Source: Gordonia namibiensis NBRC 108229 (GTDB lineage Bacteria; Actinomycetota; Actinomycetes; Mycobacteriales; Mycobacteriaceae). From it: a stretch of DNA of 64,000 nucleotides. Positions 44,429 to 52,936 of this stretch are shown here, piece by piece. Each line of letters starts with the position of its first letter. Positions within the stretch are counted from its first letter, which is position 1. The stretch is from the NCBI RefSeq assembly GCF_000298235.1, contig NZ_BAHE01000023.1, forward strand, positions 1 to 64,000, in the 5' to 3' direction. The notes under the pieces are model-generated. The model did no database searches. It saw only the letters and a program-made list of their open reading frames with translations, and was not told the origin of the DNA. A program made the position numbers and the translations under genes.

Positions 44429-45574
44429 GTGCTCCGCAGACTCCTGACCGCCGTGGTGACGTTCGTCGTCGCAGTGCTCGTCGGCGTCGGGTCGCTCGCG
44501 TCGACGCCGCCGTCGTCGGCCGCGGCCCCCGACAACGGATTCGTCTTCACCACCACCGACGTCCCTGACGACCAGCTCCCGTCGGCAGCGGCCGCCGGAA
44601 CCCGTCTGACCTACGCCACGCGGGATCAGCGTGGCCGTCCGGCGATGGCGACCGGTGTCTACTGGGTCCCGCGCGGCACACCGCCGGCCGGGGGTTGGCC
44701 GGTGGTCTCCTGGGCACACGGCACCGTCGGTATCGCCGACGAGTGTGCGCCGACGAAGCACCGACTGGGGGACGGGGTCGAGGCACCCGTCCGGGCCGCG
44801 CTCGACGCGGGTTACGCGGTGACCGCCACCGATTACGCCGGACTCGGATCGGCCGGGGAAACCGACTATCTCGGCGGTGCCGCCGCGGCGTACTCGATCA
44901 TCGACATGATCCGCGCCGCCCGTTCGGTGGACGCCGCGCTGGGCAGCTCCTGGGTGTCGGTCGGACATTCCCAGGGGGGTCACGCGGCACTGCATGCGGC
45001 GCACCGTCAACCGGCGTACGCCCCGGAGCTCCCGGTCAAGGGTGCGGTCGCGATCGCCCCGGTCTCGAACCTGGAGAATCTGTTCGGCCTGTTCGGACCC
45101 CGGATTCCCGGGCTCGGCGCCCTGAACGGCTTGAGTGCGCCGTTCCTGTACACCCTCGCGGGCCTCGACCATTCGCAGCCGGAGCTGAAGATCGGGGACT
45201 TCCTCACCGACAGCGGCAAGCGGTTCCTGGACCGGTCCCGCGCCCGCTGCAACGGCGACGTCGTCGCCGCGCTGAGGTCGGTATCGCCGGGATCGCTTGT
45301 CGCGTCGTCGTTCACGAAGGACCAGAAATTCCGCGACGCGCTACGGGCCTACGCCGAGGTCCCCACCGCCGGCTACCCGGCGAAGGTCACCATCGCCCAC
45401 GGCATGCTCGATCCGATCCTGCCGTACCCGTTGAGCCGTTCGCTGCGGTCGTCGATGGAGCGCGGCGGCACGAACGTCGACCTGAAGACCTACGCCCGCG
45501 CAAACCACAGCAGCGTCGTCGACGGGTCGCTGCCCGATGTCATGACGGCGGTCCGGGAAGCTTTCGGGCGGTAG
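44429..45574 (+). CDS. Secreted alpha/beta-hydrolase lipase
   Basis: The 381-residue protein has an N-terminal signal peptide (RRLLTAVVTFVVAVLVGVGS, cleavage near SSAAA). A lipase-family fold follows with the nucleophile elbow VGHSQGGHAAL, acidic residue in AHGMLDPILP and catalytic His in RANHSSVVDG. Such secreted lipases hydrolyse acyl esters outside the cell. A -10-like TACAGT lies 7 bases before the GTG at 44429 (leaderless type). Confidence 0.88.
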   Translation: MLRRLLTAVVTFVVAVLVGVGSLASTPPSSAAAPDNGFVFTTTDVPDDQLPSAAAAGTRLTYATRDQRGRPAMATGVYWVPRGTPPAGGWPVVSWAHGTVGIADECAPTKHRLGDGVEAPVRAALDAGYAVTATDYAGLGSAGETDYLGGAAAAYSIIDMIRAARSVDAALGSSWVSVGHSQGGHAALHAAHRQPAYAPELPVKGAVAIAPVSNLENLFGLFGPRIPGLGALNGLSAPFLYTLAGLDHSQPELKIGDFLTDSGKRFLDRSRARCNGDVVAALRSVSPGSLVASSFTKDQKFRDALRAYAEVPTAGYPAKVTIAHGMLDPILPYPLSRSLRSSMERGGTNVDLKTYARANHSSVVDGSLPDVMTAVREAFGR

Positions 45575-45575
45575 C

Positions 45576-45641
45576 GGTTTCGATACGCCTCGTCGCAGGC
45601 TCCTCGGCTCCTCGACCAGCGGGATCTGCTCGGTATCGAGG
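45576..45641. repeat. Intergenic TTTCGATACG element with inverted ends
   Basis: This element fills the gap between convergent lipase and ABC-F genes. It reads GGTTTCGATACGCCTCGTCG, then GCTCCTCGGCTCCTCGACCA, and ends with GGTATCGAGG, so TCGATAC and GTATCGA form 7-bp inverted ends. The same order appears reverse-complemented at 60367-60412 and 60474-60519. Confidence 0.65.
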
Positions 45642-47447
45642 TCACTCGATGGCTTCGCCGAGCTCCATCCAGCGTTCCTCGATCTCGGCGAGCTCGGACT
45701 CCATCTCCCGGATGCGTTCGGTCTCGGCGGCCAGACCCTGATAGTCGGACTGGTCGTGGTCGGCGAGAGCGGTGCGGGCCTCGTCTATCTTGCTGTGCAG
45801 CTTGTCGATCCGACGTTCCAGTGACGCCAGCTCCTTGTTCGCCGCCCGTAGTTCCGCACCGCTGAGTGCAGAGGTGGGTTCGCTCGACGAGCCGCTCGAG
45901 CCGGACGCCGTCGCGGAAGCCGTTTCTTTCTGTTGTGCCGCACGGAGTTTCAGGAACTCGTCGACACCGTTGGGGAGGTGGCGCAACTTGCCGTTCATCA
46001 CGGCGAACTGCTGGTCGGTGACACGCTCGAGGAAGTAGCGGTCGTGCGAGACGACGATGAGGGTGCCGGGCCAGGAGTCCAGGAGGTCCTCGAGGGCGGC
46101 CAGCATGTCGGTGTCGAGGTCGTTGGTCGGCTCGTCGAGGATCAGCACGTTGGGGGCGTCGAGCAGGATGAGCAGCAGCTGCAGACGACGCTTCTGCCCT
46201 CCGGACAGGTCCTTGACCGGAGTGGACAGCTGGGCACTGTCGAAGCCGAGGCGTTCGAGCAGCTGCGAGGGGGAGAGCTCCTGTGCCTTCGAGCCGGCGC
46301 CGAAGGTGTAGGTGGTCTGCAGGTCGGCGATCACCTTGCGGACCGGGTCGTCGAGGAAGCGGTTCAGGTCGTCGAGCCGCTGGGTGAGAGTGGCGACCTT
46401 GACGGTCTTGCCTCGCTTCACCTTTCCCGCGGTCGCCTCGACCGTGCCCGCGATGAGCCCGAGCAGCGTCGACTTGCCTGCACCGTTCACTCCGAGGATG
46501 CCGGTCCGTTCACCCGGGGCGAGACGCCATTCGACTCCGTCGAGGACGTCGCGGTCACCGTAGGAAACCGACACGTCGAGGAGGTCGACGACGTCTTTGC
46601 CGAGGCGCGCGGTGGCCAGTGACTGGAGTGCGACCTTGTCCCGGACGGGCGGGACGTCGGCGATGAGTGCGTTGGCCGCGTCGACGCGGAACTTCGGCTT
46701 GGAGGTACGGGCCGGAGCCCCGCGACGCAACCAGGCGAGTTCCTTCCGCGCGAGGTTCTGGCGGCGTGCCTCGATGGTCGCGGCCTGCCGGTCACGTTCG
46801 ACGCGCTGCAGGATGTAGGCGGCGTATCCGCCCTCGAAGGGTTCGACGATCCGGTCGTGGACCTCCCAGGTCACCGTGCACACCTCGTCGAGGAACCAGC
46901 GGTCGTGGGTGACGACCAGCAGTCCGCCGGCGTTGGCGGGCCAGCGGCGCTTCAGGTGATCGGCCAGCCACGTGATGGCCTCGACGTCGAGGTGGTTGGT
47001 CGGCTCGTCGAGCGCGAGGACATCGTGTTCGCCGGCGAGAAGCCGGGCGAGCGAGACGCGTCGGCGCTGACCGCCGGACAGGGAGCTCGTCGTAGCGTTC
47101 CAGTCGACGTCGCCGAGCAGTCCGCCGATCACGTCGCGGACCTTCGCGTCGCCCGCCCACTCGTGTTCGGGACGGTCGCCGACGACGGCGTGGCCGACGG
47201 TCTCGTCGTCGTCGAAGCGGTCGACCTGGTCCAGGACGCCGACGCGCACCCCGCCGCGAACGGTGACGCGGCCGGAGTCGGGTTGCTTGCGGCCGGCGAG
47301 CATCGCCAGCAGGCTCGACTTACCGTCGCCGTTGCGCCCGACGATGCCGATCCGATCGCCCTCGTTGACGCCGAGGGAGACCGAGTCGAAGACCTTGGTC
47401 GTCGGGTATTCCAGACCTAGGGTTTCCGCGCCGAGAAGATGAGCCAC
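45642..47447 (-). CDS. ABC-F family ATPase (Uup/EttA-like)
   Basis: This 601-residue soluble protein has two ABC domains and no membrane segment. Domain 1: Walker A GRNGDGKSS, signature LSGGQRRR, Walker B LALDEPTNHLD. Domain 2: GVNGAGKST, LSGGQKRR, LILDEPTNDLD. An interdomain P-site linker is rich in basic residues, and a C-terminal coiled coil occupies about 515-601. ABC-F proteins act on ribosomes or, in Uup, on DNA intermediates. The GTG start lies 7 bases after a -10-like TAACCT (47460-47455). Confidence 0.92.
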   Translation of the reverse strand: MAHLLGAETLGLEYPTTKVFDSVSLGVNEGDRIGIVGRNGDGKSSLLAMLAGRKQPDSGRVTVRGGVRVGVLDQVDRFDDDETVGHAVVGDRPEHEWAGDAKVRDVIGGLLGDVDWNATTSSLSGGQRRRVSLARLLAGEHDVLALDEPTNHLDVEAITWLADHLKRRWPANAGGLLVVTHDRWFLDEVCTVTWEVHDRIVEPFEGGYAAYILQRVERDRQAATIEARRQNLARKELAWLRRGAPARTSKPKFRVDAANALIADVPPVRDKVALQSLATARLGKDVVDLLDVSVSYGDRDVLDGVEWRLAPGERTGILGVNGAGKSTLLGLIAGTVEATAGKVKRGKTVKVATLTQRLDDLNRFLDDPVRKVIADLQTTYTFGAGSKAQELSPSQLLERLGFDSAQLSTPVKDLSGGQKRRLQLLLILLDAPNVLILDEPTNDLDTDMLAALEDLLDSWPGTLIVVSHDRYFLERVTDQQFAVMNGKLRHLPNGVDEFLKLRAAQQKETASATASGSSGSSSEPTSALSGAELRAANKELASLERRIDKLHSKIDEARTALADHDQSDYQGLAAETERIREMESELAEIEERWMELGEAIE

Positions 47448-47479
47448 GCCGACCAGGTTAGTGACCGGTCATGCGCGCG

Positions 47480-48361
47480 CTACCGGCGGATCGCGCCGTT
47501 GACCATCATGGCGATCGCCAATGCTCCCGCCTGGTTGACGTGATACGGCATCGCGATCCGGTTCGACAGCGCGCTCTCGTACCAGGGATTGATCAGATTG
47601 CACGGATCATGTCCGAGTGACCCGCGATTGGCGTCGACGAAACGGCCCTCGACCTTGGTCGTGGCGCGCAGGAGAGCGTCGTTGGCGCGATGGAAGACCT
47701 GTCGCATCCACCGGGCGTCGGGGTCGCTCAGCGGGATCAGCGGCCAGCATCCGCTGTTGCCGATGAAACCGCCGAGGCCGACGACGATGATCTGCGCGCG
47801 GGGCGCCTTCTTGCGGATCGCCCGGAGCGCCGGGGTGACGCGGTCCTCCATGCGCTGCACGCGCCACCGGACCTCGTTCTCGAGCTGCGGATTGTTCCGG
47901 CAGCGTCGGTCGGTGAGCGGCTGACGGATCTTGCACTGCGCGAGGATCGCGGCCCATTGCATGTCGTTGCCGCCGATGCTGACGGTGATGAGCTGGGCGT
48001 CGCGGGGGACCAGGTTCAGCTGCACCGCCTTCGCGCCACGCGGGGTGTGCTGCACGGTGCGATAGAGGTGCGTCGACTGCGCCCCGGCACACGAGATGTC
48101 GACGAAGCGCCGCGGCAGCGTCATCGCCGCCACGTACTTCGGGTAGTTGAGCGCCGACCGCTTGCAGCCGTCGAAGTAGTCCGGCGTCGGCGTGAAGAAC
48201 CCGCCCGACGCACGTGAGTCGCCCATCGCGATGTACGGGCCGCCGGAGTAGCGGACGGGTGCCGCCTGCGCAGGGGATGCGGTCGCCGCCACCAGTGCCG
48301 TCACGAATGCGGTGATCAAGACCGCCGCCAGGACGCGTACCCCGCGCTTAGACTTCCGCAC
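47480..48361 (-). CDS. Secreted SGNH/GDSL-family hydrolase
   Basis: The protein has a signal peptide (RKSKRGVRVLAAVLITAF, cleavage after PAQA) and SGNH blocks: I AMGDSRASGG (Ser), III SIGGNDMQ (Asn), V with the Asp/His pair ending in YHVNQAG. It is probably a secreted esterase or lipase with two or three disulfides. GTG 48361 gives a compact signal peptide. In-frame GTGs at 48385 and 48397 add a Gly/Lys-rich extension and cannot be excluded. A minus-strand -10 TAATAT lies near 48415. Confidence 0.82.
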   Translation of the reverse strand: MRKSKRGVRVLAAVLITAFVTALVAATASPAQAAPVRYSGGPYIAMGDSRASGGFFTPTPDYFDGCKRSALNYPKYVAAMTLPRRFVDISCAGAQSTHLYRTVQHTPRGAKAVQLNLVPRDAQLITVSIGGNDMQWAAILAQCKIRQPLTDRRCRNNPQLENEVRWRVQRMEDRVTPALRAIRKKAPRAQIIVVGLGGFIGNSGCWPLIPLSDPDARWMRQVFHRANDALLRATTKVEGRFVDANRGSLGHDPCNLINPWYESALSNRIAMPYHVNQAGALAIAMMVNGAIRR

Positions 48362-48514
48362 CAACTGTTTCCCGCACTTTCCCACGTCCCGACCCACTGC
48401 TTCGCTCAGCGAATATTAAGGCAAGCAGATCACGCGCGTGCGCAGAGTGCGTCATCGGTGCTGCTTCTCGGCACTGATTTCGCATTCGGGAGGGTCGGCG
48501 TTACGGCGCCGGGT

Positions 48515-48563
48515 GATCACGTTGCGTTTTGTCCCGGAAAGCGACACAAAACGCAACGTGATC
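48515..48563. repeat. 18-bp perfect inverted repeat
   Basis: The arms GATCACGTTGCGTTTTGT (48515-48532) and ACAAAACGCAACGTGATC (48546-48563) are perfectly complementary with a 13-base loop. The element lies 14 bases beyond the stop of the minus-strand acyl-CoA dehydrogenase and could end its transcript, though no U tract follows. It is immediately adjacent to TGAGCGGAAA, a string shared with the inverted repeat at 52803-52883 (reverse strand). Confidence 0.7.
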
Positions 48564-48576
48564 GCTGAGCGGAAAC

Positions 48577-49734
48577 CTAGAGTCCCAGATCCTTCGCGAT
48601 GATCGTCTTCATGACCTCGCTGGTGCCGCCGTAGATGCGCGTGACGCGGGTGTCGGCGTAGAGACGGGCGATCGGGTACTCGAGGACATAGCCGTAGCCG
48701 CCGTGCAGCTGCAGGCACTTGTCGATGACCTTGCCCGCGGTCTCGGTCGCGAACAGCTTGGCGCGTGCGGCGTCGGGGACGGTCAGCTCGCCCTCGTTGT
48801 GCAGCTCGAGGGCACGGTCGACGATGGCGCGGATCGCCTCGACCTCGGCCGAGCACTCGGCGAGCACGAACTTGGTGTTCTGGAACGCCGCGACCGGCTT
48901 GCCGAAGACGTCGCGTTCCTTGGTGTAGGCGATGGCGTGCTGAACGGCTGCGGCGGCGGTGGCCGACGCGCCGATCGCGATGGTCAGACGCTCCTGGGCG
49001 AGATTGTGGCTGAGGTACTTGAAGCCGGCACCCTCCTCGCCGAGGAGATCCTCGACCGGCACCTTCACCGAGTCGAAGGACAGCTCGGCGGTGTCGGACG
49101 CCTTGAGGCCGATCTTCTCGATCTTGCGGCCGACCGCGAAACCCTCGGACTTGGTGTCCACCACCAGGATCGACAGACCCGCACGACGGTTCTCGGGATC
49201 GAAGGGGGTGGTGCGGGCGACGACGAGGATGCGGTCGGCGAGGGCGCCGCCGGTGATGAAGGTCTTCGCGCCGTCGAGCACGTAGTGGGAGCCGTCCTCG
49301 GACAGCTTCGCGGTGGTGGCGATGTTCGCGAGGTCCGAACCGGTGCCGGGCTCGGTCATCGCGATCGCGAACATGATGTCTCCGGAACAGAATCCGGGGA
49401 TCCAGCGCTCCTTCTGCTCCTGGGTCCCGTACTCCATCAGGTAGGGGAGGATCAGGTTCGAGTGCACCGAGTAGCTGCCGAAGGTGACGCCGGCCGCGGA
49501 GGTCTCCTCGGCGATCACCAGGGAGTAGGTGAAGTCGCTGACCCCGCCGCCGCCGAACTCCTCAGGGGCCTCGATACCCAGGACGCCGAGATCGCCGAGC
49601 CGGTTGTAGAACTCGCGCGGGGGATGGCCCTGCTTCTCCCAGTCGTGGTAGACGGGCGTGACCTCCTTGGCGATGAAGTCCCGGATCGTCTTGCGGAAGG
49701 CCTCGTGGTCCTCGGTGAAGATGCGACGCTGCAT
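48577..49734 (-). CDS. Acyl-CoA dehydrogenase A
   Basis: This 385-residue flavoenzyme has ACAD motifs FAIAMTEPGTGSDLA (FAD/substrate) and QLHGGYGYVLEYPIARLYADTR. The C-terminal active-site string reads RIYGGTSEV: the Glu used by short/medium-chain enzymes (YEGT) is Gly. The catalytic base is therefore expected elsewhere, as in isovaleryl- and long-chain-type enzymes. It oxidises an acyl-CoA to the enoyl-CoA in the first beta-oxidation step. ATG 49734 gives the family length. It follows acyl-CoA dehydrogenase B by 38 bases. Confidence 0.92.
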   Translation of the reverse strand: MQRRIFTEDHEAFRKTIRDFIAKEVTPVYHDWEKQGHPPREFYNRLGDLGVLGIEAPEEFGGGGVSDFTYSLVIAEETSAAGVTFGSYSVHSNLILPYLMEYGTQEQKERWIPGFCSGDIMFAIAMTEPGTGSDLANIATTAKLSEDGSHYVLDGAKTFITGGALADRILVVARTTPFDPENRRAGLSILVVDTKSEGFAVGRKIEKIGLKASDTAELSFDSVKVPVEDLLGEEGAGFKYLSHNLAQERLTIAIGASATAAAAVQHAIAYTKERDVFGKPVAAFQNTKFVLAECSAEVEAIRAIVDRALELHNEGELTVPDAARAKLFATETAGKVIDKCLQLHGGYGYVLEYPIARLYADTRVTRIYGGTSEVMKTIIAKDLGL

Positions 49735-49772
49735 ATCGGTTCCTAAAGGTGTTGGTGAAGAGGAGGATTGGG

Positions 49773-50969
49773 TTACTGCTCGCGGTACTCGCGCAGGAGT
49801 CCCTTGGAGATGATCTGCTTCTGGATCTCGCTGGTGCCCTCGCCGATGAGCAGGAACGGCGCATCGCGCATCAGGCGTTCGATCTCGAATTCCTTGGAAT
49901 AGCCGTAACCGCCGTGGATGCGGAACGACGCCTGGGTGACCTCCGCGCAGTACTCGCTGCACAGGTACTTGGCCATGCCGGCCGCGACGTCGTTACGCTC
50001 GCCGGAATCCTTCAGGCGGGCGGCGTTGACCATCATCAGGTGCGCGGCCTCGACCTTGGTCGCCATCTCGGCCAGCGAGAAGGCGATGGCCTGGTGCTCG
50101 GCGATGGGCTTGCCGAAGGTGGAGCGCTGCTGGGCGTACCTCACGCCGAGTTCGAAGGCGCGCTGGGCGATTCCGCACGCCCGGGCGGACACGTTGACGC
50201 GGCCGACCTCGACCCCGTCCATCATGTGCACGAAACCCTTGCCGGGCACGCCGCCGAGGATGTCGGTGGCGGGCGCGCGGTACCCGTCGAAGATGAGCTC
50301 GGTGGTGTCGATTCCCTTGTAGCCCATCTTGTCCAGCTTGCGGGGGATCGTCACGCCCGGGACCACCTCGCCGAAACCGGCGGGCTTCTCCACCAGGAAG
50401 GTGGTCAGGTTCTTGTGCGGGCGCTCCTCGCCCTCCTCGGTACGGACAAGGGCCGCAACAAGAGTCGACGACCCGCCGTTGGTCAGCCACATCTTCTGGC
50501 CGTTGATGACGTAGTTGTCCTCACCGTCGCGCTTGGCGGTCGTCTTGATGGCCGCGACGTCGGAGCCGAGTTCGGGCTCGGACATGGAGAACGCGCCGCG
50601 GACCTCGCCGGTGGCCATCCGCGGCAGGAAACGCTGCTTCTGCTCGTCGGTTCCGTGCTGGCGCAGCATGTACGCGACGATGAAGTGGGTGTTGATGACG
50701 CCCGAGACGCTCATCCAGCCGCGAGCCAGTTCCTCGACGCACAGTGCGTAGGTGAGCAGTGATTCGCCGAGGCCGCCGTACTCCTCGGGGATCATCAGGC
50801 CGAACAGGCCCATCTCGCTCATGCCGTCGACGATGGCCTGCGGGTATTCGTCCGCATGCTCGAGTTCCTGCGCATTCGGGATGATCTGTTTGTCGACGAA
50901 AGACCGCACGTTGGCGACGATCTCGGTCTGGATCTCGGTGAGGCCCAGGGTCTGCGCGAGACGGGTCAT
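49773..50969 (-). CDS. Acyl-CoA dehydrogenase B
   Basis: This 398-residue ACAD has FSMSEPELGSDVAAIKT and MWLTNGG, typical of the mid-domain. The C-terminal motif is RIHGGYGYSKEFEIERLMRD with LIGEGTSEIQ, which keeps the Glu position. It is the promoter-proximal gene of the pair with dehydrogenase A, and the two may handle different chain lengths or branched substrates. GGGAGAG precedes ATG 50969 by about 11 bases. Confidence 0.92.
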   Translation of the reverse strand: MTRLAQTLGLTEIQTEIVANVRSFVDKQIIPNAQELEHADEYPQAIVDGMSEMGLFGLMIPEEYGGLGESLLTYALCVEELARGWMSVSGVINTHFIVAYMLRQHGTDEQKQRFLPRMATGEVRGAFSMSEPELGSDVAAIKTTAKRDGEDNYVINGQKMWLTNGGSSTLVAALVRTEEGEERPHKNLTTFLVEKPAGFGEVVPGVTIPRKLDKMGYKGIDTTELIFDGYRAPATDILGGVPGKGFVHMMDGVEVGRVNVSARACGIAQRAFELGVRYAQQRSTFGKPIAEHQAIAFSLAEMATKVEAAHLMMVNAARLKDSGERNDVAAGMAKYLCSEYCAEVTQASFRIHGGYGYSKEFEIERLMRDAPFLLIGEGTSEIQKQIISKGLLREYREQ

Positions 50970-51360
50970 GGTGGTGTGTTCTCTCCCGTGAACGGGCGGT
51001 GCGGGGTCGCACCGACGGGTGGATGTGGGACGCAACGTAACCAAGCATGCCGTCCGGCGGCCGCCCGAAGTAGACGCGATGCGCTAAGGGTGCGATAGCG
51101 CGGGCCAATGACAGACGCCGTCTCCGAAGGCGGATCGAACAGTGTTCGCGCCTAACCCTCCGATAGGGCCGACCAATGAACGCTGCTCAGGGCGTTGTGA
51201 TCGCTGACACATAGGCTGTGGCAGTCGGAGCGTTCACCGAGCGCCTGTTGCGGCGACGGGATCACGGCCCGTTCAATCAGGTGCAGATGTGATCCATCCC
51301 ACTGGATCGGCATCGTCCTCAGACCCCCCGATTCCATTCCCCCTGGAAGAGGTAACCCTC
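50970..51360. promoter_or_regulatory. 391-base divergent control region with paired dyads
   Basis: There is no gene in this gap between the dehydrogenase pair and the MFS importer. It contains two copies of a CTA-N9-TAG dyad (51084-51098 and 51152-51166), each followed by CCAATGA. A CGAACAGTGTTCG palindrome (51136-51148) lies between them. CTA-N9-TAG fits the T-N11-A box of LysR regulators, two of which are encoded at 60.5-62.3 kb. Confidence 0.55.
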
Positions 51361-52782
51361 ATGACGGTCACGACCGCCTCCGGCTCCGGCTCCGGCAGGA
51401 AGCCCTCGGCGTCCGCTGCTGCCGACGCCCCCATCACCTCCGACTTCGAGAGTGTTCCCACCCCGCGCGGCGGCTACGGCCCGCTCGGCGAACGCCGCCT
51501 CACCGCTTGGGGGCTCACATCCCTGCTGGTGAGCCTGTACGTCATCAACTACGCCGACAAGGCCGTGCTGGGCATCATCGCCAAGCCGCTCCGTGTCGAG
51601 CTCGGCCTCACCGCAGCTCAGATCGGTCTCGTGGGCAGCCTGTTCTTCCTCACCTTCACCATCGGCGGCTTCTTCGCCGGTCTGCTCAACCGCTGGATGA
51701 CGCTGCGCTGGTCGCTGGTCCTCCTCGGCCTGTGCTGGGCGGCGGCCATGCTGCCGATGATCGCGGTGGCGGGCTTCGCGGTCCTCCTCATCAGCCGGCT
51801 GTTCCTCGGCCTCGCCGAGGGGCCGTCGTCGGCGCTGCTGCACACCGCCGCCTACGCGTGGCATCCGCCTGCCCGCCGCGCACTGCCCGGTGCACTCCTC
51901 GCCGGTTCCGCATCGATCTCCAAAATCGCGATCGCCCCGCTGCTCACCGTGATCACGGTCAGCTTCGGCTGGCGCTGGGCGCTGTTCTCGCTGGCCGCCG
52001 CCGGTATGGTCTGGGCCGTCGCATGGCTCACGGTCTGGCGCCCGGGCCCGTACATCGCAAGCGGCAAGACCAAGAAGGTCGACGACACCGAGAAGGCCGA
52101 GGCCTCCCCGGCCGACGCCGAACCGGCCACCCCGTGGATCAAGATCTTCCTCGCGCCGACCTTCATCACCGGCGCCCTGCTGGTCATGAGCGTCTACGCA
52201 CTGGTGTCCGTCGTGCTGACCTGGCTGCCGTCGTACTTCGAGGACGGCCTGGGATACAGCCAGCTGCAGTCCGGTTCGATGTTCGCCTTCCCGTCGATCG
52301 TCGGCCTCGCTCTCATGCTGCTGAGCTCGGTCACCAGCGACCGCATGATCACCAAGGGTGCATCCCCGCGGGTGCTCCGCATCGTCGTCCCGTCGGTCGG
52401 CGTCCTCATCTCCGGTGTCCTGCTCTTCCTGCTGCCCTCGATCAGCGCCCCGATCGTCTGCGTCCTGATCCTGTCGGTCGGCTATGGCTTCGCCGCCATG
52501 GTGTTCCCGCTGCTCAACGCCGCTGTCGCGGAGATCTGCCCGCCGCGTCAGACCGCAGGCACCCTCGGTGTGTTCCTGGCGATCATGGCCATCGGCGGCC
52601 TCGTCGCGCCGTACGCCACCGGCGTCATCGTCGACGCCGCGGCCACTCCGGCCGAGGGATATGCCACCGCGTTCCAGGTCCTCGGACTGGTCGCCTCGGT
52701 CTGTGCCGTGCTGGCGCTGGTCTTCGCCAACCCCGTGCGTGACCGCAAGCGTCTGCGCCCGAACGCGGTCCTGACCGCCTAG
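51361..52782 (+). CDS. MFS transporter, ACS-like carboxylate importer
   Basis: This 473-residue protein has a roughly 50-residue polar N-terminus and twelve helices. The first helix carries YVINYADKAVLG, resembling the NYxDR motif of the anion:cation symporter family, and the 2-3 loop is LNRWMTLRW. It probably takes up an organic anion feeding the flanking beta-oxidation genes (inference). GGAAGAGG precedes the ATG by about 8 bases. A 35-residue charged central loop lies near residue 240. Confidence 0.85.
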   Translation: MTVTTASGSGSGRKPSASAAADAPITSDFESVPTPRGGYGPLGERRLTAWGLTSLLVSLYVINYADKAVLGIIAKPLRVELGLTAAQIGLVGSLFFLTFTIGGFFAGLLNRWMTLRWSLVLLGLCWAAAMLPMIAVAGFAVLLISRLFLGLAEGPSSALLHTAAYAWHPPARRALPGALLAGSASISKIAIAPLLTVITVSFGWRWALFSLAAAGMVWAVAWLTVWRPGPYIASGKTKKVDDTEKAEASPADAEPATPWIKIFLAPTFITGALLVMSVYALVSVVLTWLPSYFEDGLGYSQLQSGSMFAFPSIVGLALMLLSSVTSDRMITKGASPRVLRIVVPSVGVLISGVLLFLLPSISAPIVCVLILSVGYGFAAMVFPLLNAAVAEICPPRQTAGTLGVFLAIMAIGGLVAPYATGVIVDAAATPAEGYATAFQVLGLVASVCAVLALVFANPVRDRKRLRPNAVLTA

Positions 52783-52802
52783 GCCCATAGGCAGCACCTC
52801 AT

Positions 52803-52883
52803 CGTCCGTGAGCGGGAATCGACTTGTCCGCCAGACCTGTTCATGGTCGGCTCGATAGGACGGGTGATTTCCGCTCACGGACG
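52803..52883. repeat. 18-bp inverted repeat with 45-base loop
   Basis: CGTCCGTGAGCGGGAATC (52803-52820) and GATTTCCGCTCACGGACG (52866-52883) are complementary at 17 of 18 positions; the odd pair is G-T, which still pairs in RNA. It lies just after the MFS stop and 53 bases before the thiolase start. It shares TGAGCGG with the repeat near 48563. Confidence 0.65.
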
Positions 52884-52936
52884 TCCTCGGTTCCATCCAC
52901 AACGCAATCCACTGCCCGACCTTCTTAGGAGACCTC

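Noticed and set aside
45576-45641. Insertion sequence remnant
   Set aside because: The inverted ends are only 7 bp and there is no transposase or target duplication; it is described as an intergenic repeat instead.
49736-49962. N-terminal extension of acyl-CoA dehydrogenase A to 461 residues
   Set aside because: It runs antisense-free into the end of dehydrogenase B and adds Arg-rich, non-homologous sequence; ATG 49734 gives the family length.
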